Source: Acidobacteriota bacterium
GTDB taxonomy: Bacteria; Acidobacteriota; Terriglobia; Acidiferrales; UBA7541
Length of the DNA stretch: 44,378 bases
NCBI GenBank assembly: GCA_003154775.1
Contig: PMES01000111.1
Coordinates: 1-44,378 of the forward strand
Direction: 5' to 3'
Shown one piece after another: positions 33,394 through 41,282 of this stretch. The notes beneath the pieces were generated by a model. The model did no database searches. It was not told the origin of the DNA and saw nothing but the letters and a program-made list of their open reading frames with translations. The position numbers were made by a program, and so were the translations under genes. How positions within the stretch are numbered: the first letter of the stretch is position 1; each line of letters starts with the position of its first letter.

Positions 33394-34309
33394 TGAGAAG
33401 CACTTCCCGGTTTTCATTGCGAGCCATGCGACCAGCGATCAGCACCCGCATGATTTCGAGGGTCCGTTCAGGCGGAATGGCCAGCTGGCCAGTCCGAATG
33501 GACTGGGCAAACTCCCAGAGCATGCGGCGGAACATCGAGAAATTGTCCGTAATGTCGAACGCTCCCGTGCGCTGCGTGCCGAAGAGCTCAACGTGAAACG
33601 TCCGCGCGCATTCCCCCAAGGCGTCGATCTGAATTAGCAACCCGTCATCCAGGCGCACAAGCGCCGAGGCATGCTCGGCCAGCGGCATCCGCACAGAGAC
33701 AGGACGCGCAGGGACGATTGCCAGAATCGCCTCGAGCAAATGGACACCATATTTCTCCCACGATAAGACAATCGCGCCGCGAATCAACTTCAGCCGGCCA
33801 TAAGCGGCCAGATAAGCCCGCGGTTCATCCAATTCACGGGAGTAGCGCATGCCGGAACAGGACATCAGCTGGCCTTTCTCCAGATACGGCTTGAAGGCAC
33901 GCAATTCGGAAACGTCCACGCTTAGCGGCTTGTCGATGAACACCGGCAGACCCGCCTCAAGAAAAGGACGGGCAATCTGAAAATGAGTTTCGTAATCATC
34001 GCGGGCGATGATTACCGCATCCACCGTGCCCAGAAATTCAAGGTAATCGCCTACACTGTGGGGAATGCGGCAGGCCGCGCACAATTTCTTCGTGGATTCA
34101 GGATCCTGAGTCCATGCGTGCGTTATCGTCCAGCCATCCAGTCCGAATTCCGATGCATGCCGCCGCCTGACATATTCGTAAATACCCGGCCACCCGGAAG
34201 CCGCCAGTCCTTCGGGCGAGTACCCGTTGATGATGGAGCCGTAAGAAAACGGATGCCCGTTCCCTTCGCTCAGTCCGATGATCCCGAACGACTTCACCAG
34301 ACTCCCCAT
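33377..34309 (-). CDS. Gfo/Idh/MocA-like oxidoreductase of the nonulosonate operon
   Basis: About 310 residues. The N-terminal FGIIGLSEGNGHPFSYG region is an unusual, long version of the Rossmann loop. The middle has DAVIIARDDYETH near 95, VFIDKPLS near 120 (the EKP-type lysine, here DKP) and SCSGMRYSRE near 145. Start is either ATG 34309 or GTG 34297, which overlaps the upstream SDR stop as GTGA behind a GGGGAG site; I list the ATG. It lies between two SDRs with overlapping ends, so the three probably act on one metabolite. The role may resemble the extra oxidoreductases of Campylobacter ptm loci; this is inference. Confidence 0.78.
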   Translation of the reverse strand: MGSLVKSFGIIGLSEGNGHPFSYGSIINGYSPEGLAASGWPGIYEYVRRRHASEFGLDGWTITHAWTQDPESTKKLCAACRIPHSVGDYLEFLGTVDAVIIARDDYETHFQIARPFLEAGLPVFIDKPLSVDVSELRAFKPYLEKGQLMSCSGMRYSRELDEPRAYLAAYGRLKLIRGAIVLSWEKYGVHLLEAILAIVPARPVSVRMPLAEHASALVRLDDGLLIQIDALGECARTFHVELFGTQRTGAFDITDNFSMFRRMLWEFAQSIRTGQLAIPPERTLEIMRVLIAGRMARNENREVLLNEIQL

Positions 34310-35094
34310 CCGCCGTCGACATGGAGATCTTGTCCGGTGATATAACTCCCGGCATCGGAGCAAAGCAACGCAACGGCACCCTTGAGGTCATCGGGTTGCC
34401 CAATGCGGTTCATTGGATTCTTGGCGGCCAACCGTTCCATAAATTCCTTATGCTTCTGGGTCGGCGGATGCGGAAAAGCACCGGGGCTAAGAGCGTTCAC
34501 GCGAATGCCATACGGCGATAGGAAGCTGGCAAGGTATTTGGTGAATTGAATAACTCCTGCCTTGGCTGCACCGTAACTCGGTGGATTCGCAAACTCTTTT
34601 CCATCATACATCCGGTAGTCGGGTCCAAGGTGGCTGTACAGCGAACCGATGTTGAGGATTACCCCCCGGGTGGTTTTCAGATCAGGGAAAGCCGCCTTGG
34701 TCATACGAAAGACCGAGTTCAGACTTATGTTGACGTCATACTCCCAATCTTTATCCGTGATCGACTCCCAAGAGTTCTTATTGCCTGACCACGCGTTGTT
34801 AACGAGTATGTCGATGGCCTTGAAGTGCTCGTGCACCTGAGCAAAGAACTCCGTTGCGGAATCCTTCTTTAACAAGTCAAGTTCCAATGCAATTGCCTTA
34901 ACTGAACCTCCCGTCAGCCGGACGATTTCCTCACATTTTTTCTCGCATTTCGCTCGGTCTCGGCTGGCGATGACCAAATTGGCACCAAGCTCGGCGAACG
35001 TCTCGCTAATGGCGGTACCTAGATAGCCAGCGCCGCCCGTGACGACCGCGGTTTTATCTTTCAACGAGAGCAACTCTCTCAGGGATTTATTCAT
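34294..35094 (-). CDS. SDR oxidoreductase, PtmA-like (copy 2)
   Basis: 266 residues. TGGAGYLGT near 19-27, NNAWSGN near 96 and the active-site YGAAK near 182 are visible, and the protein ends in VDGGWGVW, like copy 1. The two are paralogues of the same layout, with an insertion before the tyrosine (YRMYDGKEFANPP here). The 4-base overlap with the CMP-sugar synthetase gene upstream shows tight coupling to nonulosonate activation. Campylobacter PtmA, an SDR of the legionaminic-acid locus, is the nearest known context. Whether the copies act in sequence (oxidation then reduction) with the Gfo/Idh protein between them is open. Confidence 0.85.
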   Translation of the reverse strand: MNKSLRELLSLKDKTAVVTGGAGYLGTAISETFAELGANLVIASRDRAKCEKKCEEIVRLTGGSVKAIALELDLLKKDSATEFFAQVHEHFKAIDILVNNAWSGNKNSWESITDKDWEYDVNISLNSVFRMTKAAFPDLKTTRGVILNIGSLYSHLGPDYRMYDGKEFANPPSYGAAKAGVIQFTKYLASFLSPYGIRVNALSPGAFPHPPTQKHKEFMERLAAKNPMNRIGQPDDLKGAVALLCSDAGSYITGQDLHVDGGWGVW

Positions 35095-35792
35095 AAGTTC
35101 GATTCTTTCAGTAACGCCTCAGCGATAATGAAGTCGACGCTATCATCAATGTCTTGGGACCGGTCTCGCGGCATCAATACGGCGCCGAGCTTTCCCACTA
35201 ATAAGGACTTAGCTTCCTGTGCAAGTAAATTTGCACGGAATACATAGACCGCACCGTTCAGCTGGTAAGCCTTCGGCAGCTTCTGCCGGGGCAGCCAGGG
35301 AATGGAGCCCTCAATGAACACTTCTGGAACGCCATCGACGAGCCGCCAGGCCCGGTGCGGATTCAAGTCGGCGTCCTTGAAAGTAGCGACCGAATCGTAA
35401 CCGCCTTGGCCGACAAGCTTCAGGCAGTCGCGCACATCGTCCGCCGCGCGCAGAGGACAAGTCGGTTCAAGCAGGATGACCCATTCCGGCGTCTCACCCT
35501 CCGACCGGAGCGTCTGGAGAAGATCCTTGAGGGCATCAATCACCAGAGCCTCGTCGGTCGCAAGATGCGGCGGGCGCGCGTACACTTCTGCACCATGAGC
35601 CTGGCCGACCGATGCAATCTGGGTGTCGTCGGTCGAAACAATGATGCGGTCGATCTCGCTCACCTGCTGCGCCACTTCAATCGACCAGACAAGCAGCGGT
35701 TTTCCTCTCAGCGGCCGGACATTTTTCCCGGGCACCGATTTGCTGCCGCCCCGTGCAGGAATCACCGCGATGACTCGTTTTCCGTTCAGCAT
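35091..35792 (-). CDS. neuA: CMP-nonulosonate cytidylyltransferase (NeuA/LegF-like)
   Basis: About 233 residues. The N-terminus VIAVIPARGGSKSVPGKN holds the CTP-binding signature of CMP-sialic/legionaminic acid synthetases. IIVSTDD near 50, LLEPTCPLR near 105 and DIDDSVDF near 213 (metal-binding acidic pair) complete the family pattern. ATG 35792 fits the family start; the frame runs up to 35912 inside the previous gene. It follows the CBS-nucleotidyltransferase by 22 bases and overlaps the SDR by 4. It makes the CMP-activated donor of the nonulosonic acid. Sequence alone cannot decide between sialic, legionaminic and pseudaminic-type substrates. Confidence 0.9.
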   Translation of the reverse strand: MLNGKRVIAVIPARGGSKSVPGKNVRPLRGKPLLVWSIEVAQQVSEIDRIIVSTDDTQIASVGQAHGAEVYARPPHLATDEALVIDALKDLLQTLRSEGETPEWVILLEPTCPLRAADDVRDCLKLVGQGGYDSVATFKDADLNPHRAWRLVDGVPEVFIEGSIPWLPRQKLPKAYQLNGAVYVFRANLLAQEAKSLLVGKLGAVLMPRDRSQDIDDSVDFIIAEALLKESNL

Positions 35793-35814
35793 GGGATGCG
35801 GCGCGTCGGCTTCA

Positions 35815-36906
35815 TTATTCAATAATGCCCCGCGTGCCCAACCGGCCCAGGCTGTTGAGCGCCTTGCGGTATTCGGTCCATTCCCCGGTGTCGATCCAGG
35901 CATTCTCGCCAATCGGGAAGACGCCGATGCGCCCTCCGACCCTTTTGATCTGCTCGATGAATTCGGTCATGTCGCACCGTGTTTGCTCCGGAATCAATCC
36001 AAGCCGATCCCGGCGCACGACATACATCCCAGTATTCACGAGAAAGCTGTATTGCGGCTTTTCCGTGATGCGGGCAAGGCTGCCACCCTTTTCGAGTTCA
36101 CACACTCCGTATGGAATGTGATAGTCCTTGAGCGACGCGACTAGGGTGAGGTCGTAATTGTTGTCCGTATGGAATGATACGAGCTCGGCGTAGTCGGACT
36201 GGATCACGATATCACAATTGGTGACGATCAAATTCTCCGGCGTAGACGAATACAGCGCCCGCAGACTGCCGGCCGTGCCGCGCGGCTCTTTCTCCTCCAA
36301 GTACGTCACGGAGTAGCTTGGGGCAAGCTCTTCAAAAAAGGATTTGAGGATCTTGGATTTGTAGTTGATCGAGAGGTAAAAACGATCGAGACCGTAGGGC
36401 AGAAATTGGTCGATAATAATTTCGATGACCGTCCTGTCACCCACCGGAATAAGTGGCTTGGGAAGAACACTGGTGAAAGGCGCAAGCCGAGTCCCTTGGC
36501 CCCCGGCCATGATGACGACCGGCAGATTGAGGCGACGCTTCGCTTTGATTGCGTCCCCGCCTTGGAACATCTCCTTCCAGAACAGTAGTTGCACTATTTC
36601 TCGGGACGGATTGATGACGGGAACGCAGCCGAAATTGCCGTTCAGCATGTTGGCACGGACCTGTTCGGTCCTAAACCCCTCTTCAACGACATAGGATTTG
36701 CGATTACAGATGTGAAGCACCTGCGCCTTGAGGTCCCCGTCGGACAAGATCCAACGTCGTATGTCGCCATCCGTAAGGGAACCGATCAGCCGTGACTCCT
36801 CGTCAACCACGAAGACAATTTTTTCCTCTGTTTTCTCCAACTGCTCCATCGCCTGCCGGATGGTATGCGTCTGGGGTATGAGAAACGGCGCAACGTTGTC
36901 ATTCAT
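35815..36906 (-). CDS. CBS-domain nucleotidyltransferase (PtmE-like)
   Basis: About 363 residues. The first ~115 residues are a CBS pair (VFVVDEESRLIGSLTDGDIRRWI, then FGCVPVINPSREIVQLL). The rest is a nucleotidyltransferase with VIMAGGQGTRLAPFTSVLPKPLIPVG near 130-155, TNCDIV near 230 and a C-terminal IDTGEWTEYRKAL. This CBS-NTase layout is that of PtmE, which makes GDP-glucosamine for legionaminic acid in Campylobacter. Its presence suggests a GDP-linked route and that the NeuC-like epimerase works on GDP-sugar. The CBS pair may allow control by a nucleotide. The ATG at 36906 is preferred to 36951. Confidence 0.88.
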   Translation of the reverse strand: MNDNVAPFLIPQTHTIRQAMEQLEKTEEKIVFVVDEESRLIGSLTDGDIRRWILSDGDLKAQVLHICNRKSYVVEEGFRTEQVRANMLNGNFGCVPVINPSREIVQLLFWKEMFQGGDAIKAKRRLNLPVVIMAGGQGTRLAPFTSVLPKPLIPVGDRTVIEIIIDQFLPYGLDRFYLSINYKSKILKSFFEELAPSYSVTYLEEKEPRGTAGSLRALYSSTPENLIVTNCDIVIQSDYAELVSFHTDNNYDLTLVASLKDYHIPYGVCELEKGGSLARITEKPQYSFLVNTGMYVVRRDRLGLIPEQTRCDMTEFIEQIKRVGGRIGVFPIGENAWIDTGEWTEYRKALNSLGRLGTRGIIE

Positions 36907-36974
36907 GGGTATCGTCTCGCATGATCTTGGCAGATTTGTCCTGTTGGTCAAGGGAAACTTCTCTGGGTTGAGTT

Positions 36975-38147
36975 TTACAGCAGATCGTGAAAGTTCTTCT
37001 TTACCAAATCATCGGAGAGAGGTATGTGTTTGAGCGCATCCTTGATTCGTTCACTCGCTCGCCCGTCGTGAAAGCGATCATACGGATTGCGCATGCCACG
37101 CAGCGAAGCCCGAAAACGCGGGGAGATTGCCTTCATGATTCCCCTTAAAATCGCAGCCCGGGAGCATGAAACATCGATAACGTTTGCCGCCCGGACCCGG
37201 CCCCGCTGTCGATCACCAATATTCACCACGGGCAATCGAAAGGAAGGCGCTTCGGTCAATCCACTCGAGGAGTTTCCCACCATCACCGCAAAGTATTTCA
37301 GGCAGCTGAGGTAGCGGCGATGCCCAAGGTGGGGAATCCATTTGAACCGCCCAGGATTCCGTGTACATGCGGCCTGCAAGCGGTCGTTGATCAGGGCGCC
37401 TTGGGCGTCTGCATTCGCCATCGTGAATACAGCCTTGAGCCCGCTCGCTTTGATTGCGGCCACTAGGCGGCTGACTTGGGCGTCGGCGGTGCCCCCGTCC
37501 CGGGTCACAGGATGGTAAGTGACAAGAGCAATAGGATCTTCAAGGCTGAACCCAAGTTCCTTCTCAAGTTCTTGCCGGGTCAGCAAGGTTGGACCATAAA
37601 GCTGGTCAAGTCCCGGAGCCCCGAAGTTAAACACGCGATCGGGTGATTCTCCCATCTGGATAATCCTTCGGCGATAGGCCTTAGTCGCAGCAAAATGAAG
37701 GGAGGCCAACTTGGTGATGGCGTGACGCACTGAATCATCGATGGCGCCTTCACTTAACTCTCCACCATGAATGTGGGCGATCGGAATCTGGAGCATCAAT
37801 GCTGAGATCGCGGGGGCGAGCAACTCGAACCGGTCTCCGAGCAGGACCACAATTCCAGGTTTTAACTCCGCGAAGGCCTCGGCGAAGCCGTTCAAGCCCA
37901 GGCCAATCGATTTTAGATTGTCTAAGCACGACTCCCCGGTCAGCCGCAAGCTGATTTTCCGGTCAATCTGGATGCCCTCAGCCTCGATATCGCGCCAAGT
38001 CCGGCCGAACTTCGGGGCCAGATGCATGCCTGAAGCGATCACTTGCAGCCGAAGAGCGGAATCAGCCTGAATGGCCTTTAATAGCCCGCGGAGGAGTCCG
38101 AAGTCAGCCCGGCTGGTTGTCACCGCGCAGATCTTACGTCGTTTCAC
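36975..38147 (-). CDS. neuC: Hydrolysing NDP-HexNAc 2-epimerase (NeuC/LegG-like)
   Basis: 390 residues of the WecB/NeuC family. The N-terminus KICAVTTSRADFGLLRGLL is typical of NeuC/LegG, followed by LLGDRFELLAPA near 103-114, HIHGGELSEGAIDDSVRHA near 128-146, and VGNSSSGLTEAPSF near 290. The family inverts C2 and hydrolyses the NDP bond to release the ManNAc-type or 6-deoxymannose sugar. It overlaps the NeuB gene by 4 bases. With the PtmE-like gene next, a GDP-sugar substrate as in legionaminic acid biosynthesis is plausible. Length and motifs are complete. Confidence 0.93.
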   Translation of the reverse strand: MKRRKICAVTTSRADFGLLRGLLKAIQADSALRLQVIASGMHLAPKFGRTWRDIEAEGIQIDRKISLRLTGESCLDNLKSIGLGLNGFAEAFAELKPGIVVLLGDRFELLAPAISALMLQIPIAHIHGGELSEGAIDDSVRHAITKLASLHFAATKAYRRRIIQMGESPDRVFNFGAPGLDQLYGPTLLTRQELEKELGFSLEDPIALVTYHPVTRDGGTADAQVSRLVAAIKASGLKAVFTMANADAQGALINDRLQAACTRNPGRFKWIPHLGHRRYLSCLKYFAVMVGNSSSGLTEAPSFRLPVVNIGDRQRGRVRAANVIDVSCSRAAILRGIMKAISPRFRASLRGMRNPYDRFHDGRASERIKDALKHIPLSDDLVKKNFHDLL

Positions 38148-39154
38148 GCCAGATGATCCCAGGTGATGATTTCGTCTTTGACGAGGCCAGCACGGAGAGT
38201 CCGCCCGATCAACGCCGGCAGGAGCTTTGGAGCGAGCCCATTACCCGGGCGCTTAATGTCCAAGTCCCCGATCGCGAGCTGGTGTCCCGCGGGCAGCGCG
38301 CGGGCAGCCACTACGCTCTTGCGGGCAACCGAAATGTTGAGCAGTTCACACGGGGCTGGAGATTTGATGCCCGTGCCCAGCGCCGCCTCAACATGGCGGA
38401 TGGCCGCCACCATCTGCTGAAGCTCGACCGGTTCGAGGGAAGCAGCATGGTCCGGGCCCGCGAGCGAGCGATCCAGCGTAAAATGCTTTTCAATGACCTC
38501 GGCGCCTAGGGCCACCGCCGCGATGGCAATATCGATGCCTGGAGTGTGGTCCGAGTAACCCACGGGCAGGCCAAAGGCGGACTTAAGCGTCTGCATGGCA
38601 CGGAGGTTGACCTCGGCATACGGCGCGGGGTACTCAGTCACGCAATGTAACAGTGTCAACTGTGAGGCGCCCGCGGACTGCAGGACATGCACGGCCTCTT
38701 CCACCTCGCCCAACGTCGACATGCCGGTCGACAGAATCAATGGCCGGCCCTTACGGGCCAGGTGCTGAAGGAAAGGTAGGTTGGTGATCTCACCCGAAGG
38801 CACCTTGTACATCGGCACGTCCATCGCGGCGAGCAAGTCCGCGCTTTCCGCATCGAAGGGACTGGACAGGAACTGGATTCCGATCTGCCGGCAATAGTCG
38901 ATCAAGCGCTCGTGGGCTGCGGCGTCCAGTTCCAGCCGTTGCAACATCTCGAACTGCGATTCCCCATTTGCCGTCGTTCGCTCCTGATAAGGCGCCTTGT
39001 GTGCAGAACGAGTGACGAGCAGATCAGCCCGGAATGTCTGAAACTTGACTGCATCGGCGCCGCTGGCCTTGGCCGCGTCGACCAGCCGCAGGGCCAGATC
39101 AAGCGATCCGTTGTGGTTCACCCCCGCCTCGGCAATGATGAATACGTGCGGCAT
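38144..39154 (-). CDS. neuB: Nonulosonic acid synthase (NeuB/LegI-like)
   Basis: 336 residues, the expected length. The TIM-barrel starts with FIIAEAGVNHNGSLDLA, then KFQTF near 38, SSPFD near 97, KVPSGEITN near 117, and GYSDHTPG near 200, and EKHFTLDR near 223, all NeuB signatures that bind PEP, metal and sugar. The last ~60 residues form the SAF/antifreeze-like domain (SVVAARALPAGHQLAIGDL). It condenses a ManNAc-type sugar with PEP to a nine-carbon acid. An 8-base gap separates it from the acetyltransferase, and a 4-base overlap joins it to neuC. It could serve sialic, legionaminic or related acids. Confidence 0.94.
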   Translation of the reverse strand: MPHVFIIAEAGVNHNGSLDLALRLVDAAKASGADAVKFQTFRADLLVTRSAHKAPYQERTTANGESQFEMLQRLELDAAAHERLIDYCRQIGIQFLSSPFDAESADLLAAMDVPMYKVPSGEITNLPFLQHLARKGRPLILSTGMSTLGEVEEAVHVLQSAGASQLTLLHCVTEYPAPYAEVNLRAMQTLKSAFGLPVGYSDHTPGIDIAIAAVALGAEVIEKHFTLDRSLAGPDHAASLEPVELQQMVAAIRHVEAALGTGIKSPAPCELLNISVARKSVVAARALPAGHQLAIGDLDIKRPGNGLAPKLLPALIGRTLRAGLVKDEIITWDHLA

Positions 39155-39161
39155 AAGATTT

Positions 39162-39842
39162 CTATTTTATACGACGAGCCGGGCTACCGACATAAACACC
39201 CGGTTCCGTCAGATCGTGCACAACGGTCGCTCCCGCTCCGACCATGCAGCCAGCCGCGATCTTGATTCCTTCAATGACAGTTGCCCCGGCACCGATCATC
39301 GAGAACCGCCCGACCGTGACGTGTCCGGAAATCGTAGCTCCCGGAGCGACATGTACCCAATCCTCCAGCAGGACATCATGTTCAATGGTGCTGTTCGTAT
39401 TCACGATCCCACCGCGGCCGATGGTCGCCCCACTGTTAATGACCGCCCCGTCCATCACCACGGCGCCCTCGCCACCCGATACTTCCTCGTTGACGATTGC
39501 GTCCGGCGAGACGATCAGGGGAAAGGACAGGGCGAGCGAATGCAATCGCGCCCAGAGTTCGTGCCGCGGCTTCCCCAAACCAACCTGGCCCACGGCAAGC
39601 ACGGCATTAAGTTTCTTTGGCCCGACCGCCTTTACAGCCAATGCGCGGTCGGATCCGAGATAGGGAACTCCCAGCACAGCGCCTTGATCCTCCAGATCCG
39701 TATAACCGAGAATGCGGTGGCGGTTCAGCTTCCGAAGAATGCTGATCACGACTTTCGCGTGGCCGCCGCCACCGATTACAACAATCTCATCTAGGCTTTT
39801 CGCGCTGTGCAGAAGAGTCCGTGGTTGGGGCTGGTCAGCCAT
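39162..39842 (-). CDS. NeuD/LegH/PglD-like sugar O/N-acetyltransferase
   Basis: 226 residues. An N-terminal Rossmann-like domain begins with IVVIGGGGHAKVV, the hallmark of NeuD/PglD-type proteins, and a left-handed beta-helix follows (about 110-220) with GAVINSGATIGRGGIVNTNSTIEHD. The histidine in IEHD is the catalytic base of this family. In legionaminic acid synthesis LegH N-acetylates the 4-amino group made by LegC. An LegC-type aminotransferase is present in the window, which fits. The start overlaps the upstream pyruvyltransferase-like gene by 8 bases. The first ~15 residues precede the fold, so a slightly later start is possible. Confidence 0.87.
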   Translation of the reverse strand: MADQPQPRTLLHSAKSLDEIVVIGGGGHAKVVISILRKLNRHRILGYTDLEDQGAVLGVPYLGSDRALAVKAVGPKKLNAVLAVGQVGLGKPRHELWARLHSLALSFPLIVSPDAIVNEEVSGGEGAVVMDGAVINSGATIGRGGIVNTNSTIEHDVLLEDWVHVAPGATISGHVTVGRFSMIGAGATVIEGIKIAAGCMVGAGATVVHDLTEPGVYVGSPARRIK

Positions 39843-41250
39843 TCACGTGCCGTTTCAGAAGGGCTGGCAGCTCGGTTGCCTCATCGGAACGCAATTTTGC
39901 AACGTGACTGATTCGGGCTCGCAGAGATTCGCCCTGCTCAAGGTACTGCCTCGCTGTTGACACAATTTCGGCTATTTCCGAATCGTCCGGAAATGCATTG
40001 AATTGCCGGTGGACGTCATATTCCAGCACCCGGGACAAGCTCCCCATCTTGTGAGCATGCGACGCCAGAAAGATGCAGGGAGTGCCGCCGAGCGAGGCAA
40101 AGATCGAAGGGTGATATCGTCCGGAGATGAACAGCCGGGCATGGGCCAAAACGGACCCGCACATGAGAATGGGTGCATCCACTGGAACTATGCCGAGATC
40201 CTTCTCCCTCGCAACTCGCTGCAGAAATGAATCCGGCAAATCATTCTCCGTCAGATAGACGCGATATCCGAGCTGACTTACCTCATCAACCAGCCGCGCA
40301 TAACATCGCACCGCTCTATCAGGCTGGCTGCCAACCAAAGCTCCTCCTCCGATGCATATGTACGGCTGAGAAAAATCAAGCTTGCCCCAATATTCATCTT
40401 TCTCGGGATGAGGCAGCAAAAAGTCGCCGTTCAATGGTGGGTAGGAGCTGCCGTTTGCGTAGAGTGAAAACCAGGCAAACAGCGAATCGGGAATTAAGCA
40501 GGACTTAGCCTCCGGAATTTCCTTTTGCACATACTCCAGGGATTCAGGGTCGCGCAACGCTACGGCCCGGCATTGCGCAAGCAACCGCTTAGCCGCCGCG
40601 AGTGTTGTCTCATTTCTTCCAGTCAAGGGACAATCCGAAATCATCGCATTCACAAGAAAGACCGGCTTTTTCAGCCGAATACCCAGTTCGATCATAGCAA
40701 GCAGGAAGAGAGTTACGCGGCGAGGCGGGGTCGTAAAAATGATGTCCCCATCTCCATCTAGCACCAGTAGGTCGGCTTCTGCGGCTTGATCGTAGATCCG
40801 GCTGAGCGCTGGATGCCGGTGCTTGTGGGCCAGCAGGTTGTCGATGCTTACAGCGGGATCCTCAGCAATGAAATCCTGGGCACCAAACAATCGTTCCAGG
40901 TTGATATACCAAGCAATCGACCGCCGCCAACGTCGAAGCAGCAGGTACCGAAAGTGCCGGTAGTATCTTGCCGGCATGAAGGTACCCACGTAGCCGGCCT
41001 CGGCCGTAGACAAGTCGAAGAAGTCGCCAGTAACGCGGCCGGTGATCTCGAATGAAGCTGACAATAACTGACCCAGCGCAAGACTGGCGCCGCGGCCCCA
41101 GCCGACGGTGGATCGATTGTCACCGACGAGGAATACCTTTAAGCGGGCAGGGGTCGGCAATGTTGCAAATGAAGACCGCGCTTCGCCGGCGGTGCTGGCT
41201 GCCTTTCGCATGTTTCCAGGATTATGTAGCAACGCCCGACCCGAGGACAT
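39835..41250 (-). CDS. Polysaccharide pyruvyltransferase-like protein
   Basis: About 471 residues of the GT-B-like polysaccharide pyruvyl transferase family (CsaB/WcaK-type). Visible: VFLVGDNRSTVGWGRG near the start, DLLVLDGDGDIIF near 130, CIGGGALVGSQP near 310, and a conserved C-terminal SGRYHPSIFASLGGTPCI. CsaB-like enzymes add ketal pyruvate to ManNAc in secondary cell-wall polymers; others are sulphur-, sugar- or lipid-specific. The start is uncertain (41250 or 41211; the frame extends to 41361 in the ATPase gene). It sits between the ABC exporter genes and the nonulosonate genes, so it likely decorates the exported polymer. Confidence 0.82.
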   Translation of the reverse strand: MSSGRALLHNPGNMRKAASTAGEARSSFATLPTPARLKVFLVGDNRSTVGWGRGASLALGQLLSASFEITGRVTGDFFDLSTAEAGYVGTFMPARYYRHFRYLLLRRWRRSIAWYINLERLFGAQDFIAEDPAVSIDNLLAHKHRHPALSRIYDQAAEADLLVLDGDGDIIFTTPPRRVTLFLLAMIELGIRLKKPVFLVNAMISDCPLTGRNETTLAAAKRLLAQCRAVALRDPESLEYVQKEIPEAKSCLIPDSLFAWFSLYANGSSYPPLNGDFLLPHPEKDEYWGKLDFSQPYICIGGGALVGSQPDRAVRCYARLVDEVSQLGYRVYLTENDLPDSFLQRVAREKDLGIVPVDAPILMCGSVLAHARLFISGRYHPSIFASLGGTPCIFLASHAHKMGSLSRVLEYDVHRQFNAFPDDSEIAEIVSTARQYLEQGESLRARISHVAKLRSDEATELPALLKRHVNG

Positions 41251-41282
41251 GATAAATAACCATTGCGGTCGGTCCCCGAAAC

